A DNA stretch of 64,000 nt from Takashimella koratensis. Taxonomy: Eukaryota; Basidiomycota; Tremellomycetes; Trichosporonales; Tetragoniomycetaceae. The notes beneath the pieces are model-generated. The model was not told where the DNA came from and did not search any database. It saw nothing but the letters and a program-made list of their open reading frames with translations. The stretch covers positions 310,001 to 374,000 of the forward strand of contig BCKT01000013.1 in NCBI GenBank assembly GCA_003116875.1. Direction: 5' to 3'. Positions 35,715 through 47,598 of this stretch are shown here, in pieces. The position numbers and the translations under genes are program-made. How positions within the stretch are numbered: the stretch's first letter is position 1; each line of letters begins with the position of its first letter.

Positions 35715-38700
35715 CTAGTTCACAGGGACCCAGCGGGTGTCGCGTCGCGTATGGAGACTGACTTCAAACTTGACTCGCTCAGTGCTCGAGGATCCCGCGG
35801 TCAAAGCGGCTTGCGGCAGTCGCCAGTCGCCATTGCGCGCAGGAACAAGATTTGACACCTGGTCAGGTTGTCAGACAACCAAGATCTTCCGTGCTTTCAC
35901 TAGGTAAACCGAAGACACTTACCAAAAATCGGCGTTGTTCCACGAGTACATCGGTTTCCAGCCCTCTCGCGTCCCAGACAGTGAGCAGACTCGTTCGACA
36001 AGCTTCTTTTCGACCCATTCTTCCATCCGAGACTCGGAGTTGTCGAAAGCTTCTCACCGTTCGAGGCGGACACGAGGTCTGTATCAACTCTATCAGTATC
36101 ATCTCCATCTCACTTTCACAGTAGGGATGCAGTGCGACATCCTGGTTTGAAAAAAAAGAATATGGTGAAGAAGTTCGAGGACTCACCTGAAGCTGCGCGT
36201 CCATCTCGGCTCGGGCATCGGCCACGTCTTGACTCAATTTAGCTCTGACGGCGTACGACAAATGCACAATATGAGAATTCGACATGCTTGTGGACATTGC
36301 CCTCAAGCGTGCCGTCGGATCAGGCGCATTGATCAATGTCTCGAGGTCGTTGTCAACTGTCTCCCCCACTGAGTCTGGAAACACAGGTTGTCGCTGGTCA
36401 GCTTACTCGAAATGTGTCCGAGAGAGCTGTCAGGCGAACGTACCGGAGATAGGACCGTCGATTTCCTCTGCATACGACGAGAGGAGGTTGGACAGATCTT
36501 GAACTTTGGCCAAAGCACGCTGCATCTCTCCGTCCAGTCGTTGTCGTTCAGCATAGAACCGATCCTACCGTGGCGTTAGCATCCACCATTATCATCACTT
36601 GCCACTGATCGACTCACCTGCCACGCATCCGCTCGCTGCTGCTCTTCGTCTTCACCCCAAGGCGCCTCTCGATTCCCTTTATCCCCATTCACAAAAGCCA
36701 TTGGGAAAACTTTATCGATCACGAGATCCATGAGCGTTATAGCTCCCCCATCGACCGAGAGGCTTGAGAGGCCCGCGATGAAGGGGGATTGCTGCGCACC
36801 GAGCCGGGAGTCCCAGGGTGAGAGGTGACACGAGTTACCCGAGATGATAAGGTGAGAGAGTTCGAAGGCGTCGAGGACTTCGTTGGCGTCCCCACTTGAC
36901 TCCAGCTGAAAGTTGTCAACACCGTGCCACCACAGTGAGCCCCGTTAGAGCTCACCTTCGCTCCTGACAGGCCTAGCTTGCGTCCCACGGCGATCCGACC
37001 CTTCTCAACCGCCCGGGCAAGACACTCGTCCAACTGCGCTCGGATACGGTACCACCCGTCCGACAAGACGAGGTACGAGCGAGCTTGCACCTCGTTGCCT
37101 TCTTGGTCAACCGTCGGTGCGGCGTGGTGGACGTTGCAGACGACCAGCACCATAGGAATAGCAGCTGACGAGTCGCGTTCCTGTATCCGGCGCAAAATAG
37201 GTCTCTGAGCCGCTCCAAACTCTCGCTCGTATCTGCCAACTTTATAAGCCAATGTTCTACTCTGATGAGAATGCCTACGACTCACCGGTACTTGAGCTGG
37301 TTGGTTACTTCAAACCAGTTCCACTTCTCATCAAACAACGCCGGTTTTGCACGCACTTGACCCGCGATCTTCCAAAGGATCATAGTCCAATGGTTCTCAA
37401 CCCATCTCAACGTGGCCAGGGCACACTTGTCGTGCTTGAGTAGTGCTAGGGCTTGTTCCACACCGAGCGTCGATGCGTCTTTAGCGACGAATTGATACCC
37501 CACCGCAGTATCAAGGGTCAAATTCCAAATCTCGTCCGGCCTGGACAAATCAGCTCTGCACAACCACAACCACCTTTACTTACAATCCCATTGCCTGCAG
37601 CTCTCCAATACAGTAGAAACCCGGATGCAATTGCGCCTCTCTCAAGCTGACGCGATTGGGAGGTGCTTCACATTAGCTTCGGCACCTCTAACGTACTCAC
37701 GAGTCAAGTCGAACACTGGTTCAAAGATCTTCTCAACCTTTCGTTGCTGTACCGTATGCAGTACCGATCCCCTCAGACCCAATGCAACGGGTTTGAACGG
37801 GCTTGCGGAGGCTCCCAGTCGGTCATCTTTCTTGAATGGCGTTGTGAATCCTTTCTTCTGCGACACAGCTGAGCGAGGGGTAGACCCCAGTCCGATCCGC
37901 CGGGGGTTTCCAGAAACCGGGGTCCGGATCTCGATGGCTTTCTTGTTCAACGGCGTCGCAGGTAGACCGGGTCGGACGAAGGTGTTCGTCGTGGTTCGAA
38001 GCGGTTGGCGACTTGGCGTTGCAACAGCTGCTGGCCGGGAGAAGGAAGATGTTGCTAAGGGTTGGGAAACGAGGGGGGAAGGAATTGGTCGAGTCGCCAA
38101 TGGAGCAGGCAACTTTGAAGGTCCTGGAGTTGTCGAGGAGGAGGGTGTCGGCTGCTCGTCCATCTCAGCAAACATCGCAAGCGCACGAGCCACGCTCGCC
38201 GAGTTGGGCTTAGGTGCTGCTTTGCCTGAACCCAATTGGAACCCAATCGATGCGGTTGATGGGCCTGCGAAAGGGAAAGCAGGGGAAGGCAGATCGTCAT
38301 CGATCCCAGCGAAGAGGCGGGAGACGGTATCCACAGCCGATCGAGAAGGGGTGAAGGAAGTCGCAGGAATCAATCGCGGAGGTGGTTGACTAGACTGGGT
38401 CGCCGGTCGGAGTGGTGGGTTGGTGCCCGCTGTTTGTGAGGAAGCAGGAGCAAAGGAAGAGGTCGCAGGTCGAGGTCGTTTGCTCGTGCTTCCCTCTGCA
38501 AGAGTGTTGCCTTTGTCCGCTTCTTCCTCATCGTCGTCGAACAGCTTGCGGATCCGGCTCAGCGCTGCGGCAGAAGGAGCGGCGAGCGCCTTCCCTCCTG
38601 CCGTCGCGAACCCGACCGTCATGGGCACTTGTGTCGGCTGGAAGAATGGATCGATCGGGCCGTCGACTAAAAACATATGGTGCCTCAGCTTGGTTCAACA

Positions 38701-39128
38701 ACGCGCTGGAGTGCATAGCTGCAGTACCCACCTTTCCAATCTTCCTCTTCAACCGCTGTGTCCAATTGACCACTCATCAACCCCGCTTCGACGTCATCTG
38801 CGCCAAAATCATCCAACCCATCAAAGTCATTCAAGTCGTCCTCCCCGATACCCGCTAGTAGGTCCTCAATGTTGGCAGTCAGGTCGTTGTCGGCCATTGC
38901 TCCTGTCATTTGGCCGTTTTTCATGGTTGCAGGTTGGGGTTGGGGAGGGGGAAGAGATAAGGAGGTCGGATCGGCGGCGGCGGCGGCGGTGGCGGCGGCG
39001 GGAGAAAGGGTGTCGATCGCGTTGACCGAGGCTAGTGAAGTGTTAATCAGTGAGATGATAGACGGTCAGGGGCTGTAGTAGAGAATATGCTTACTCTCAG
39101 CGAGTGTGGGTGGTGCTTGTTCACTCAT
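35715..39128 (-). CDS. BRH2: BRCA2 homologue (Brh2-type) recombination mediator
   Basis: Minus-strand multi-exon gene. The N-terminus (MSEQAPPTLAE; later ENI-like acidic MADNDLTANIEDLLAGIGED) is disordered. Two BRC-like repeats are visible: GFATAGGKALAAPS...RKLFDDD and GFQLGSGKAAPKPN...ALAMFAEMDE, with a third shorter VSRLFAGIDDD. The DNA-binding region follows: helical domain (SLREAQLHPGFYCIGELQAM, GLPDEIWNLTLDTAVGYQF), OB1 (YLVLSDGWYRIRAQLDECLA, GRKLGLSGAKLES), a Tower-like helix (FYAERQRLDGEMQRALAKVQ), OB2/OB3 (PPRTVRSFRQLRVSDGRMGR), and a last exon VSNLVPARNGDWRLPQ...LHTRRDTRWVPVN, stop 35715-35717. The final exon was found by restoring the reading frame across a GTAAGT intron. BRCA2 loads Rad51 on ssDNA with Dss1 (family knowledge). 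Confidence 0.9.
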
Positions 39129-39417
39129 GGCTTGTCTCGGGGTCGACATGCCATGGGTAAAGTAGAGAATGGGGAAGATCGAGACAAGGGAAAACAAAAT
39201 CACACGCGTAGATGACCCAAACATTACGGGACTTCGACCTCTGGAGCTTACTATGCGACGGCCCTGCTGGATACTAGAACTTTGCTAATCGCAGTGTCCG
39301 TTGGTGATTGGATTTTTCGATTTTTTCCAGTCTGGCGAGTCCACTGGGAACATTACATCTCTGTCAACTCTCCTCAATACCCGTCACTGCTCACCTGAAA
39401 AGGGCCTCGTTGTCGCC

Positions 39418-40814
39418 ATGGGATCAACGCCCGATAGTGAGTCGGCGTAAATGTGCGCAACAGTCTGTTTCCATCATGCTGACGCTTTCCTAGCTTCCAC
39501 TGTCGTGCAGAAAAGTGAGCTCTGATCTCATATATCTTGGTGTTCTTCTTCTGACCCCTTGCAGAACTCGCAACAGGCAAAGCGACCATCTCCGCTGCAC
39601 TGCGAGCTATCCCAGCTCGTTCCACCTCTCGCACCTCTTTCTCCTCTTCCTCCTCTATTCCCCCTCCTGTCCCTGGTCTACCCGAAGCTGTCGCCCAACT
39701 CCTCGCTAGTGTTCGACACACTACGACCGCGCTGGCGCTTGCGTTTAAGCCGCCGATTTTGCCGGACGCGGTGAACCAACAGCTTGAGAAGCTATGCGAC
39801 CAGTACGGCCGGCTAGCGAGCTGTGCCGTCGCTGTGGGTGCCGTTGCGGGGCCAAGTGGAGCTACTGAGGCGGAGGCAGATGACGGAGTCTTGGCGGAGG
39901 AATGGAGGGACGGGATCACTAGTATCGGCCAAGAACTCGAACGATTCCTCGGTGTTCTTGAGAACGGCGTCGCGAGTGGGAATGCAGGTGGTGGGTCGAA
40001 AGGCGAGAGCCCATATCTCGTTCACACGGGGATGATATGGGAGGCTATTGATAGGTTCGCCAAGGATATGTCAAGGAACGAAGTGGCGGCTGTCGTTTGT
40101 CGCCTCGAGGGCCAGCGTGAGGTATTCAAGGATGCGTGGACAGAGTTCAAGGAGTTTTTGGAGGACCAGGAGGGTGAGAATGATGAGGAGGGTGAAGATG
40201 GGGAGGGAGATGGGTTTGGGGATGAGGACGATGAATGGGGTGAGCTGGAGAGGGCGATGCAAGGGAGTAAAATGTCCCAAGAGGAGCGAAATCGAGCAGA
40301 GGCAGTGAGTCGAGTCTCCCGCTCACCACTTTTCATGACATCCACGCCGTGTACCTTGCGGCATTCCTCATCTCCTCGTACCCAAGCTGATATCTAATAC
40401 CTCAAAACTCAGGCCAAACCACTTCTGGGCCTACACCAGCTCCTACACGCCACTGTCCCTCGATACGCTCCTTTACTCGTTCTCAACCCAGACCAGAGCT
40501 ACCGGCCTCTGCTTGATACTTCGTCCGCCGTTCTCGCAAGTTTCGACGCCGCCGTATCCGCCATGTACCCTACTCAGGACGAGCGCGAGATCGAGAACAG
40601 CATCGACGACTTGTCGACTAAATCTCGAGCGGTAGTGGCCGAGATCAAGCGAAGATTGGACGCGGCGGACCAAAGCGAGGGAGAAGGAGGAAAGAGTCCT
40701 CAACGCGAAGCGTGTCGGTCGTTTTTGGACAAGTGGGACGTTCGGCTGGGGAGCGAGCTTGTGGCTTGGCAAGAACGGAGATTGTCCCTTTCCGCGCTCA
40801 AGGATAGCTTATAG
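39418..40814 (+). CDS. Cyclin-D1-binding protein 1-like (GCIP) family protein
   Basis: Four exons: MGSTPDT, STVVQK, a long central exon and a C-terminal exon. The protein is largely helical: LPEAVAQLLASVRHTTTALA, QQLEKLCDQYGRLASCAVAV, WRDGITSIGQELERFLGVLE, then an acidic linker (EDQEGENDEEGEDGEGDG), then a helical C-terminus with AKPLLGLHQLLHATVPRY and REIENSIDDLSTKSRAVVAE. This two-helical-domain layout with an acidic middle resembles GCIP/CCNDBP1 proteins, a family named for animal members with poorly understood fungal relatives. The assignment rests on overall pattern, so it is moderate. It is divergent from BRCA2 over 289 bases. Confidence 0.6.
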
Positions 40815-41183
40815 CCGAGTCAAGAGTCGGGATAGAGTTTTGTCGTCGTTCTCAGCTAGAGTCTGCGAAGAGATAAACCAGGGGCAGGGGTATCAAGAGT
40901 GGCGTTATGCATGCGTGGATTATGTGTATCAAAACAGAGCACCAAATAAAGAGCCCATCGAGTGTGGATAGAACCTGTTCCAGTTCTTTCAGAGTCCTCC
41001 CTCTTCCCCCTTGTCCACCGTACTGCCGATCCTTCAGCCTCACACTTCCCCCAGAGCTCAACCGCAGCCTCGTTGGTTACTGGTCACTGCCCCTCACACC
41101 TGGGCTTCACCCTCTTGCCTTCCCTTGCTTTCCCTCATCCTCGTCCTTCCCGCGCCTTGACACCGCCAGCCTCGTCCCCGCGT
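40815..41183. other. Convergent intergenic region GCIP-like / TUF1
   Basis: 369 bases between convergent stops. CCAAATAAAGAG (about 40942) could be a polyadenylation signal for the plus-strand gene. Nothing else was recognised. Confidence 0.45.
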
Positions 41184-43178
41184 CTAGCTGTAGATCTCCG
41201 AGACGATACCGGTACCGATCGTCTTACCACCCTCACGAAGGGTGAATCGCGACCCTTGCTCGAGAGCGATATCGTGAACGAGTTCACCGATCATTTCGAC
41301 GTTGTCACCGGGCATGACGAGTTTCTCGTGAGCGTTCTCGGTGCCGTCGGGGAAAGTGAGAGCAACGGTAACGTCGGTGGTACGGATGAAGAGCTGGGGT
41401 CGGTAGTTGGACATGAAGGGAGTGTAACGGCCACCTTCGTCCTTGGTGAGAACCTGTAGCAAGGGATTATAACGCGTCAGCGTGTGAAACTGATTAACAT
41501 TATCCGCACTAGGAGAAGCCAGCAGTATCAAGTGTCAGGGAAGTCTCCACTCACGTAGATCTGCGCCTTGAACTTCTTCACACTCTTGATAGAACCTGGG
41601 ACGACGAGAACCTGACCACGCCTGATCTGCTCACGCTTGACACCACGCAGCAGCGCGCCCATGTTGTCACCGGCCTCACCGCGCTCGAGCTCCTTGTGGA
41701 ACATCTCTGCAGGTCGTGTCAGCTCCGGGCACCAGTTGGATATCTCAGACACGGTGGTAGAAACGGTCACAGCCACTCACCGATACCGGTCAAAGTGGTC
41801 TTGAGCGACGCGCCCATACCGACAATCTCGACCTCAGAACCCTTGGTGATGGTACCACGCTCGACTTTGCCGGTGCAGACGGTACCACGACCCGAGATGG
41901 AGAAGACGTCCTCGACGTACATGAGGAAGGGTTTGTCAAGGTCACCTGAGATCGATCAGCACCGCCTCAAACAGCGCCACAAGTGCTTCTTCTCTGCCTA
42001 TTTCCTGCTTCCCATCCACGTAACGTCCAACACAACACTCACGCTCGGGGACATCAAGCCACTCGTCCGCCTTGTCCATCAGCTCCTGGATCTTAGTCGC
42101 ACCGCGCTCCGGGTCACGGCCCTCGAGCGCTGCGAGCGCGGTACCCATAACGATCGGGGTGTTCTCTCCGTCGTACCCGTACTGGGCGAGGAGTTCACGC
42201 ATCTCCATCTCAACGAGCTCGAGCATCTCCGGGTCGTCGACCTGGTCGACCTTGTTGATGAAGACGAGCAACTTCTTGATCCCGACCTGACGAGCGAGGA
42301 GCAAGTGTTCACGAGTCTGGGGCATCTGACCGTCGGTCGCCGACACGACGATGATCGCGCCGTCGAGCTGAGCGGCACCGGTAATCATGTTCTTGATGTA
42401 GTCGGCGTGACCAGGGCAGTCGATGTGCGCGTAGTGGCGGTTCTTGGTCTCGTACTCGACGTGAGCAGTGCTGATAGTGATACCACGAGCCTTCTCCTCT
42501 GGAGCCTTGTCGATCTGACTGTAGTCCATGAACTTGCCACCGCCCTGCTCAGCGAGGAGTTTGGTGATCGCAGCGGTCAGAGTGGTTTTGCCGTGGTCGA
42601 CGTGACCGATGGTGCCAATGCTGTAAGAGGTGTCAACACCTACGTATGTCAAAATGATCGGAGCCGATCATCGAGAGTACAATGCTTTTCAGCAAACAGC
42701 ACTCACTTGAAATGGGGCTTGTTGCGCGCAAAGCGGCCACCGGCCTCGGCAGCGTACGAGCGGATACCACCAACCATTCCTGTAATCATCATCAGCTACT
42801 AGCTCTGTACACACTCCCGATCCGTCTTCTTTCCTACTCGTGGCGGCTCGATCGCACTCTGCCATCCGAGGACAGAGAGATTCCACTCCACACTTTCACA
42901 CTTACCTGGAGCCATGAGCATCGCTGACCGGGGAGCACGGACCACCGAGATCATGGGTTTGGTCGCGAACGACCTGGCCTTGGGGAGGGCCGACGAGCTA
43001 GCGAGCGGGCGGGCGGCCGCTGTTGTGAACGTGTCAGCAGGGACGAACGGAGCGGAACAGCGGTTGTGATGTCTGGCTTGCCGCTACAGCAACAGCGGTG
43101 AAGACTTTGCTCACCCTTGGCAACCTCGGCCGACCTGACGGCGGAGACGAGACCGTTCTGGATCCTTGTCCTGATCAT
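41184..43178 (-). CDS. TUF1: Mitochondrial elongation factor Tu
   Basis: About seven exons. The N-terminus [21 protein letters not shown] continues [20 protein letters not shown], a long basic, Ser/Ala-rich mitochondrial presequence. The GTPase follows: [20 protein letters not shown] (P-loop), [50 protein letters not shown] and [20 protein letters not shown]. The end is [13 protein letters not shown] ([23 protein letters not shown]), with the stop at 41184-41186. It delivers aminoacyl-tRNA to mitochondrial ribosomes (family knowledge). The start at 43178 gives a conventional presequence. It is divergent from the mitochondrial SAM carrier, so two mitochondrial genes share one promoter containing a TCACGTGA box. 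Confidence 0.95.
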
Positions 43179-43493
43179 TGCGAGCTGCGTCGGGATGGTT
43201 ACGATGAGGGTGAGGCAGGGGTGGAGGGAGGATGGAGGAGAGGAGCGAAAAAAAAGGCAGGATGATCCGTGTTCACAACATTTTACAATGGCCCCGTCAG
43301 AACACGTTTACTTCCGAATGTGGCACTCGCTAAAGAAGCTCAGGTCACGTGACGTCGTCACTTTCCTCGTGGCAATGGGCTCTCGGAAATTGTCGATCGG
43401 CCGATATCGAGTTGGTCACCGTTCTCTCTCACTCCTCATCAACAGCAGTCACATACTGTTCATAGCCCTTCGACAACAGCTACGACCACAGCG
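43179..43493. promoter_or_regulatory. Divergent promoter TUF1 / SAM carrier with TCACGTGA box
   Basis: 315 bases between two genes for mitochondrial proteins. TCACGTGA at 43345-43352 is immediately followed by CGTCGTCAC, making the composite GTCACGTGACGTCGTCAC, in which an E-box and a CRE/ATF-like half (TGACGTC) overlap. The box lies about midway between the two start codons. Confidence 0.5.
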
Positions 43494-45001
43494 ATGGGCG
43501 ACGAGATGCACATTCCCCAACGGAGCAAGTCTCCAAGTTTCCAGCGGGCGCTTGTCGTAAGTCATTACCTTCCAATTCCCCCTCTCCTCGCTTAATCCCG
43601 GCTCGCTCTCCTCTTCCCCAGTTCGACTCGGACGACCAAATTGAGTGACTAACTCGTGTGACCTACTAGTCTGGCGCTATATCAGGCCTGGCCGTAGATT
43701 TCATGTTCTTTCCGCTGGACACGATCAAGACGCGGATTCAGTCGTCAGCGGGGTTCTGGCAGTCGGGCGGGTTGAAGGGAGTGTACAGTGGGATCGGAAG
43801 TGTCGGGATGGGCAGTGCACCAGGTGGTGAGTGTATGATTATCGCAAGGTCTACTTGATTCCAGGCTCTGCAGGAGACATTGCGGACCATCCGTCGTCTT
43901 GTGATCGGCCTATGTCTGCATCCGAATCTGAATCATATGCTATCTACTGTCAACATGCTTACACCCTCCACCCTCTACCCAGCTGCGGCGTTCTTCGTGA
44001 CGTATGAATCATTGAAGACACAATTGCCGCGATCATCGTCGACTCTCGAAACCTCGCCAGGTCTGAACCACATGCTTTCTGCCTCTGGTGGAGAATTTGT
44101 AAGTACATCCCTCGTCCACCCCCACCCTCCACCCGCCTCCCGCTTCTTGCCTTTCAAAACCCCCTTCCCCATCCTCGGTCCAGCGCCCGATGACGGGTCT
44201 GCTCTACCGGTGCAGGCGATACGACTAGTAAGCTCACCTCATCCGTAGATATCGTGCTTGATTCGCGTCCCGACCGAGGTCGTCAAGTCGCGGACGCAAA
44301 CGGGCGCATACGGTGTGGGGAAGGGTAGCTGGCACTCGGCAGTTAGTACGATGCGGTACGAAGGTCTGAAGGGGTTCTATCGCGGATTTGGTATAACCAT
44401 TGCTCGAGAAGTGAGTTGAAAACTGCATTCTCTATCTCTGAACCACTGTCTCTTCTGCAGGGATTAGCTCAAGTCAGCTGACCTACACCACCTTCTCCAC
44501 TCCCCATCATCTACCCGCATCGAACAGATTCCATTCACGTCCATCCAATTCCCGTTGTACGAATTCCTCAAAGCACAGATGTCTCGGCGGTTCCTGGGTG
44601 GACGACGGCCAAACTCGGCCGAGGCGGCAGGGTGCGGTATGATTGCTGGTGGAACTGCTGCGGCGTTGACTACGCCTTTGGACGTGGTCAAGACGCGTGT
44701 CATGCTGGAAGCTAGAGTGGGTGCTCATGTCATAGCCCATTTTGGTGTGCGCTAAATCCTTTCTCAGGTATCCGCTGAGCACAACGGCTCACCACGCGCC
44801 TCCCCATCCCCATCCATCCTCTCCTTCCCACCCCGACTTCTCCACATCCTCCGCACCGAGGGTCCCGCAGCACTCTTCGGCGGTTGGGTCCCACGAACTA
44901 TCGCCATTTCCTCGGGCGGTGCTATCTTCCTTGGAATCTACGATTTCGCAATCAATTTCGGTAAACCAGGTAGTTCAGAAGTCGAGGCAAAGACTTTGTA
45001 G
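43494..45001 (+). CDS. PET8: Mitochondrial S-adenosylmethionine carrier (Pet8/SLC25A26 type)
   Basis: About six exons encoding a three-repeat mitochondrial carrier. The signature motifs are FFPLDTIKTRIQSSAGFW (repeat 1), IRVPTEVVKSRTQTGAYG (repeat 2) and TTPLDVVKTRVMLEAR (repeat 3). The surrounding text SGAISGLAVDFMFFPLD, GGLKGVYSGIGSVGMGSAPG and AAAFFVTYE matches the SAM carrier subfamily rather than other SLC25 groups. It imports SAM into the matrix for methylation and lipoate/biotin synthesis (family knowledge). The donor after GGTG at about 43829 is needed to give PGAAAFFV. The loop before repeat 3's last helix is extended and Ser/Pro-rich (SAEHNGSPRASPSPSILS). It ends EVEAKTL with the stop at 44999-45001, about 138 bases from the convergent GCDH stop. 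Confidence 0.87.
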
Positions 45002-45138
45002 AAGTAGACGAGATTGGGATAGATTGGTAGATGGATGACGCAAGAGGGTAGTGATGGAGATGCATGGCATTGGGACAGTGCTAGTGTTCAGGCAAGGAGA
45101 TAGGGCGAGCATGATGGGGCCCAGATGGAAATAGAAGA

Positions 45139-47222
45139 TCAGGCGAACGCGCCGATACCTGTGATCGCTTTGCCCAAGATGAGAGCTACAAGTTAGTACA
45201 GCCTGCTCTCGGCATCCATCCTCACCGTGAATATCCTGTAATCGTCAGCTATCTACTCTGTCCCTTCTACCTAGCCCTCTTCCGCACTTACATGAGTCCC
45301 CTCATAAGTATTTGCGACCTGCAAGTTGGCCACGTGTCTCCCGATATGATATCTAAACCTCATCAGCTTCCTTCTTCTATTCACTCCATCTCTCCTCCGC
45401 CATCTTCTGCACCAGTTCTCCAACACCAAAACATACTCGTCACTACACGCGTTACCACCGAGGATATCAAGCAAGATTCGAGCATGTTCAAGCGCCAAAC
45501 CACAATTGTTACGTTTCATCATCGAGACCATATCCGGTGCCCATTCGCCTTTATCTTTAAGCCTTCCTAGCTGGAGCGAGCCTAGGAGACCGAGAGTGAT
45601 GACGCTCGATGCGTCGGCGAGTTTCTTCTGGACGAGCTGGAAGGATGCGAGAGGGCGATCAAATTGGTGTCTGCGCCCCAACACCAGACACGGTCAGCGT
45701 CATCCGTAAGAGAGTTCTAAACGCGAGACCCAGGAACAGAGTGCCGTGGCTTACCGCTCAAGAGCGTAGTCTCTGGCTCGACTGAGACAGTCTTCGAGGG
45801 CGCCCATGACACCCCAGCTGATCCCAAATCGCGCGTTGTTAAGACACGAGAACGGCGAACCCAGTCCACCGGACTTGGGGAGTACAGCGTCCGAAGCCAG
45901 CTTGACATTGTCCATGAATACAGATCCCGTGATCGATGCTCGAAGCGCCAGCTTGTTCTTGATTGCAGGTGCAGTCAAGCCTTCCGCCCCCTGATCCCAA
46001 CGTCAGCTACACTCAAGGCGCTTATGTCTCTCATAGCTTTGTAGTAGGGGTCAAAGCTTACCTTCTCGACGATGAACCCGCGAACTTTGCCCTTCTGACC
46101 AGCGTCCACTTCCCTCGCCCAGATGACGAATACATCAGCGACGGGTGCGTTAGAGATCCACGTCTTGCTTCCGTTGAGCGTCCAGCCGTCCGCGGTCTTG
46201 GTCGCTGTCGTCTCCATCGACGACGGGTCGGACCCGTGGTTTGGCTCGGTTAGGCCCTGGGCACATCAGTCGAGGTCATCACAGTGGGATTAACTCACAA
46301 AGCACCCAATCAACTCGCCGGTTGCTAACGCAGGCCATCAGCGGGAGCTTATGGCAAGTGGACAAGGGAGACGACTTACCCAGCCTCGGAAGGTACTTTT
46401 CCTTTTGCTCCTCGCTTCCAAACTACGGAGTCAGCCAACTAGACACCGGGAAGAAGGTCCCACCTCGTTGATGGGGTGCATAACCACTGTTCGCTGTCAG
46501 CTTTGGCAATCATTGCGCACAAAGCTGCTTACAAGATGACTGAACGCTCATCGCTGAACGATATCCCGAGTCCACTCTGACCGCAACATCAGCCACCTCC
46601 TGCATTTAGATCGCGAACACCAACTCACCGCTCAACTTCACGTGCAATGAGCCCGTACGCAACACTGCTTACTCCCGCACAGCCGTATCCCGAGATCGTG
46701 GGTCCCAAGAGCCCCAACTCGCCCATCTCAGTCATGATCGACTTGTCAAAGTCTTCCTGTAGTCGGTATCAGCTCTAGCGTACGATGAAGTGAGTTGAGA
46801 ATTGTTTCACTTACCGTGCGGTAGGCCTCGGTGACGCGTGGGAGGAGCTTGGACTGCGCATACGATTTCGCGGTCTCGCTGTTGACGAAGTTAGCCTTGG
46901 TCAACGGCAAGAGGGTTAACTAGGACATACTGAATAGCGAGCTCTTCCTCTGTCAATAGCGAGCTCATGTTGAGCGGGTCCTGGGGAAATCAGCAACGCT
47001 GTTACTAGCATGTCAACGAGACAGCGAGGAGCAGTGGGGAAATGGAAGTGCGAGGTCTCACCTCCCAGTCGTATTTAGCAAACTCTGGAAAATATGGGGT
47101 TAGCGGCAGTACAGAGCAGAGAGGGGAAACGGAGACTGACTGGTGGCCATCGACCGATGAGCGGCTACGGTACGTCGTGCCATGGTGGCCGAGAGCATGG
47201 GTCTGAGGACAGATCGGGACAT
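45139..47222 (-). CDS. GCDH: Glutaryl-CoA dehydrogenase, mitochondrial, with micro-exons
   Basis: Minus-strand gene with many small exons. The start [20 protein letters not shown] is a typical mitochondrial presequence. The acyl-CoA dehydrogenase fold follows: [73 protein letters not shown] (FAD/substrate), [40 protein letters not shown], then [16 protein letters not shown] carrying the catalytic Glu, and [22 protein letters not shown] is completed by a 10-base exon at 45226-45235; exons of 23 and 26 bases also occur upstream. The R/Y and GYGC pattern matches GCDH rather than other acyl-CoA dehydrogenases. The enzyme oxidises and decarboxylates glutaryl-CoA in lysine/tryptophan breakdown (family knowledge). 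Confidence 0.9.
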
Positions 47223-47598
47223 GCTGAGTGGCTATCAAGGGGGTTAGGCGTTATGCGAGGGAGTAGGTGTGAGGTGTTGAGTGAGGTCGAGGTGGATGGG
47301 GAATAGGGGAATGGTGAATGGATCAAGCGAGACGGTTTGTTCGATCGCTTAGTCGGTCGCGCTTAGCCGACAGTCAGGAGACGACAAAGACGACTCGGGC
47401 TCGTCACCCCCTAGCATATTGGGTTGTCACCAGTCTCACAAGTCCCATAAGTATCTATAATGCATATGTTGTCCGGGCGATGATAATGTACAATAGTGTC
47501 GAGATATCTACATGTGCTCTTGGCATGTCCGTCCAGGTATTATTGTGTCTGCCAGCTACCAATTCAGCACTGCGACTACACAACCCTCAGCTCACTTA
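47223..47598. other. Intergenic region between Gon7-like gene and GCDH
   Basis: 376 bases upstream of GCDH on the minus strand and downstream of the Gon7-like gene. It presumably contains the GCDH promoter. No TATA box or repeat was recognised. Confidence 0.45.

Noticed and set aside
35580..35855. 91-codon plus-strand frame
   Set aside because: It overlaps the last BRCA2 exon in antisense and resembles no protein.
37625..38389. 254-codon plus-strand open frame
   Set aside because: Antisense of the BRCA2 N-terminal exon; low-complexity and without family resemblance.
41696..42802. 368-codon plus-strand open frame over TUF1
   Set aside because: It is the antisense shadow of the TUF1 exons, whose minus-strand translation is unmistakable EF-Tu.
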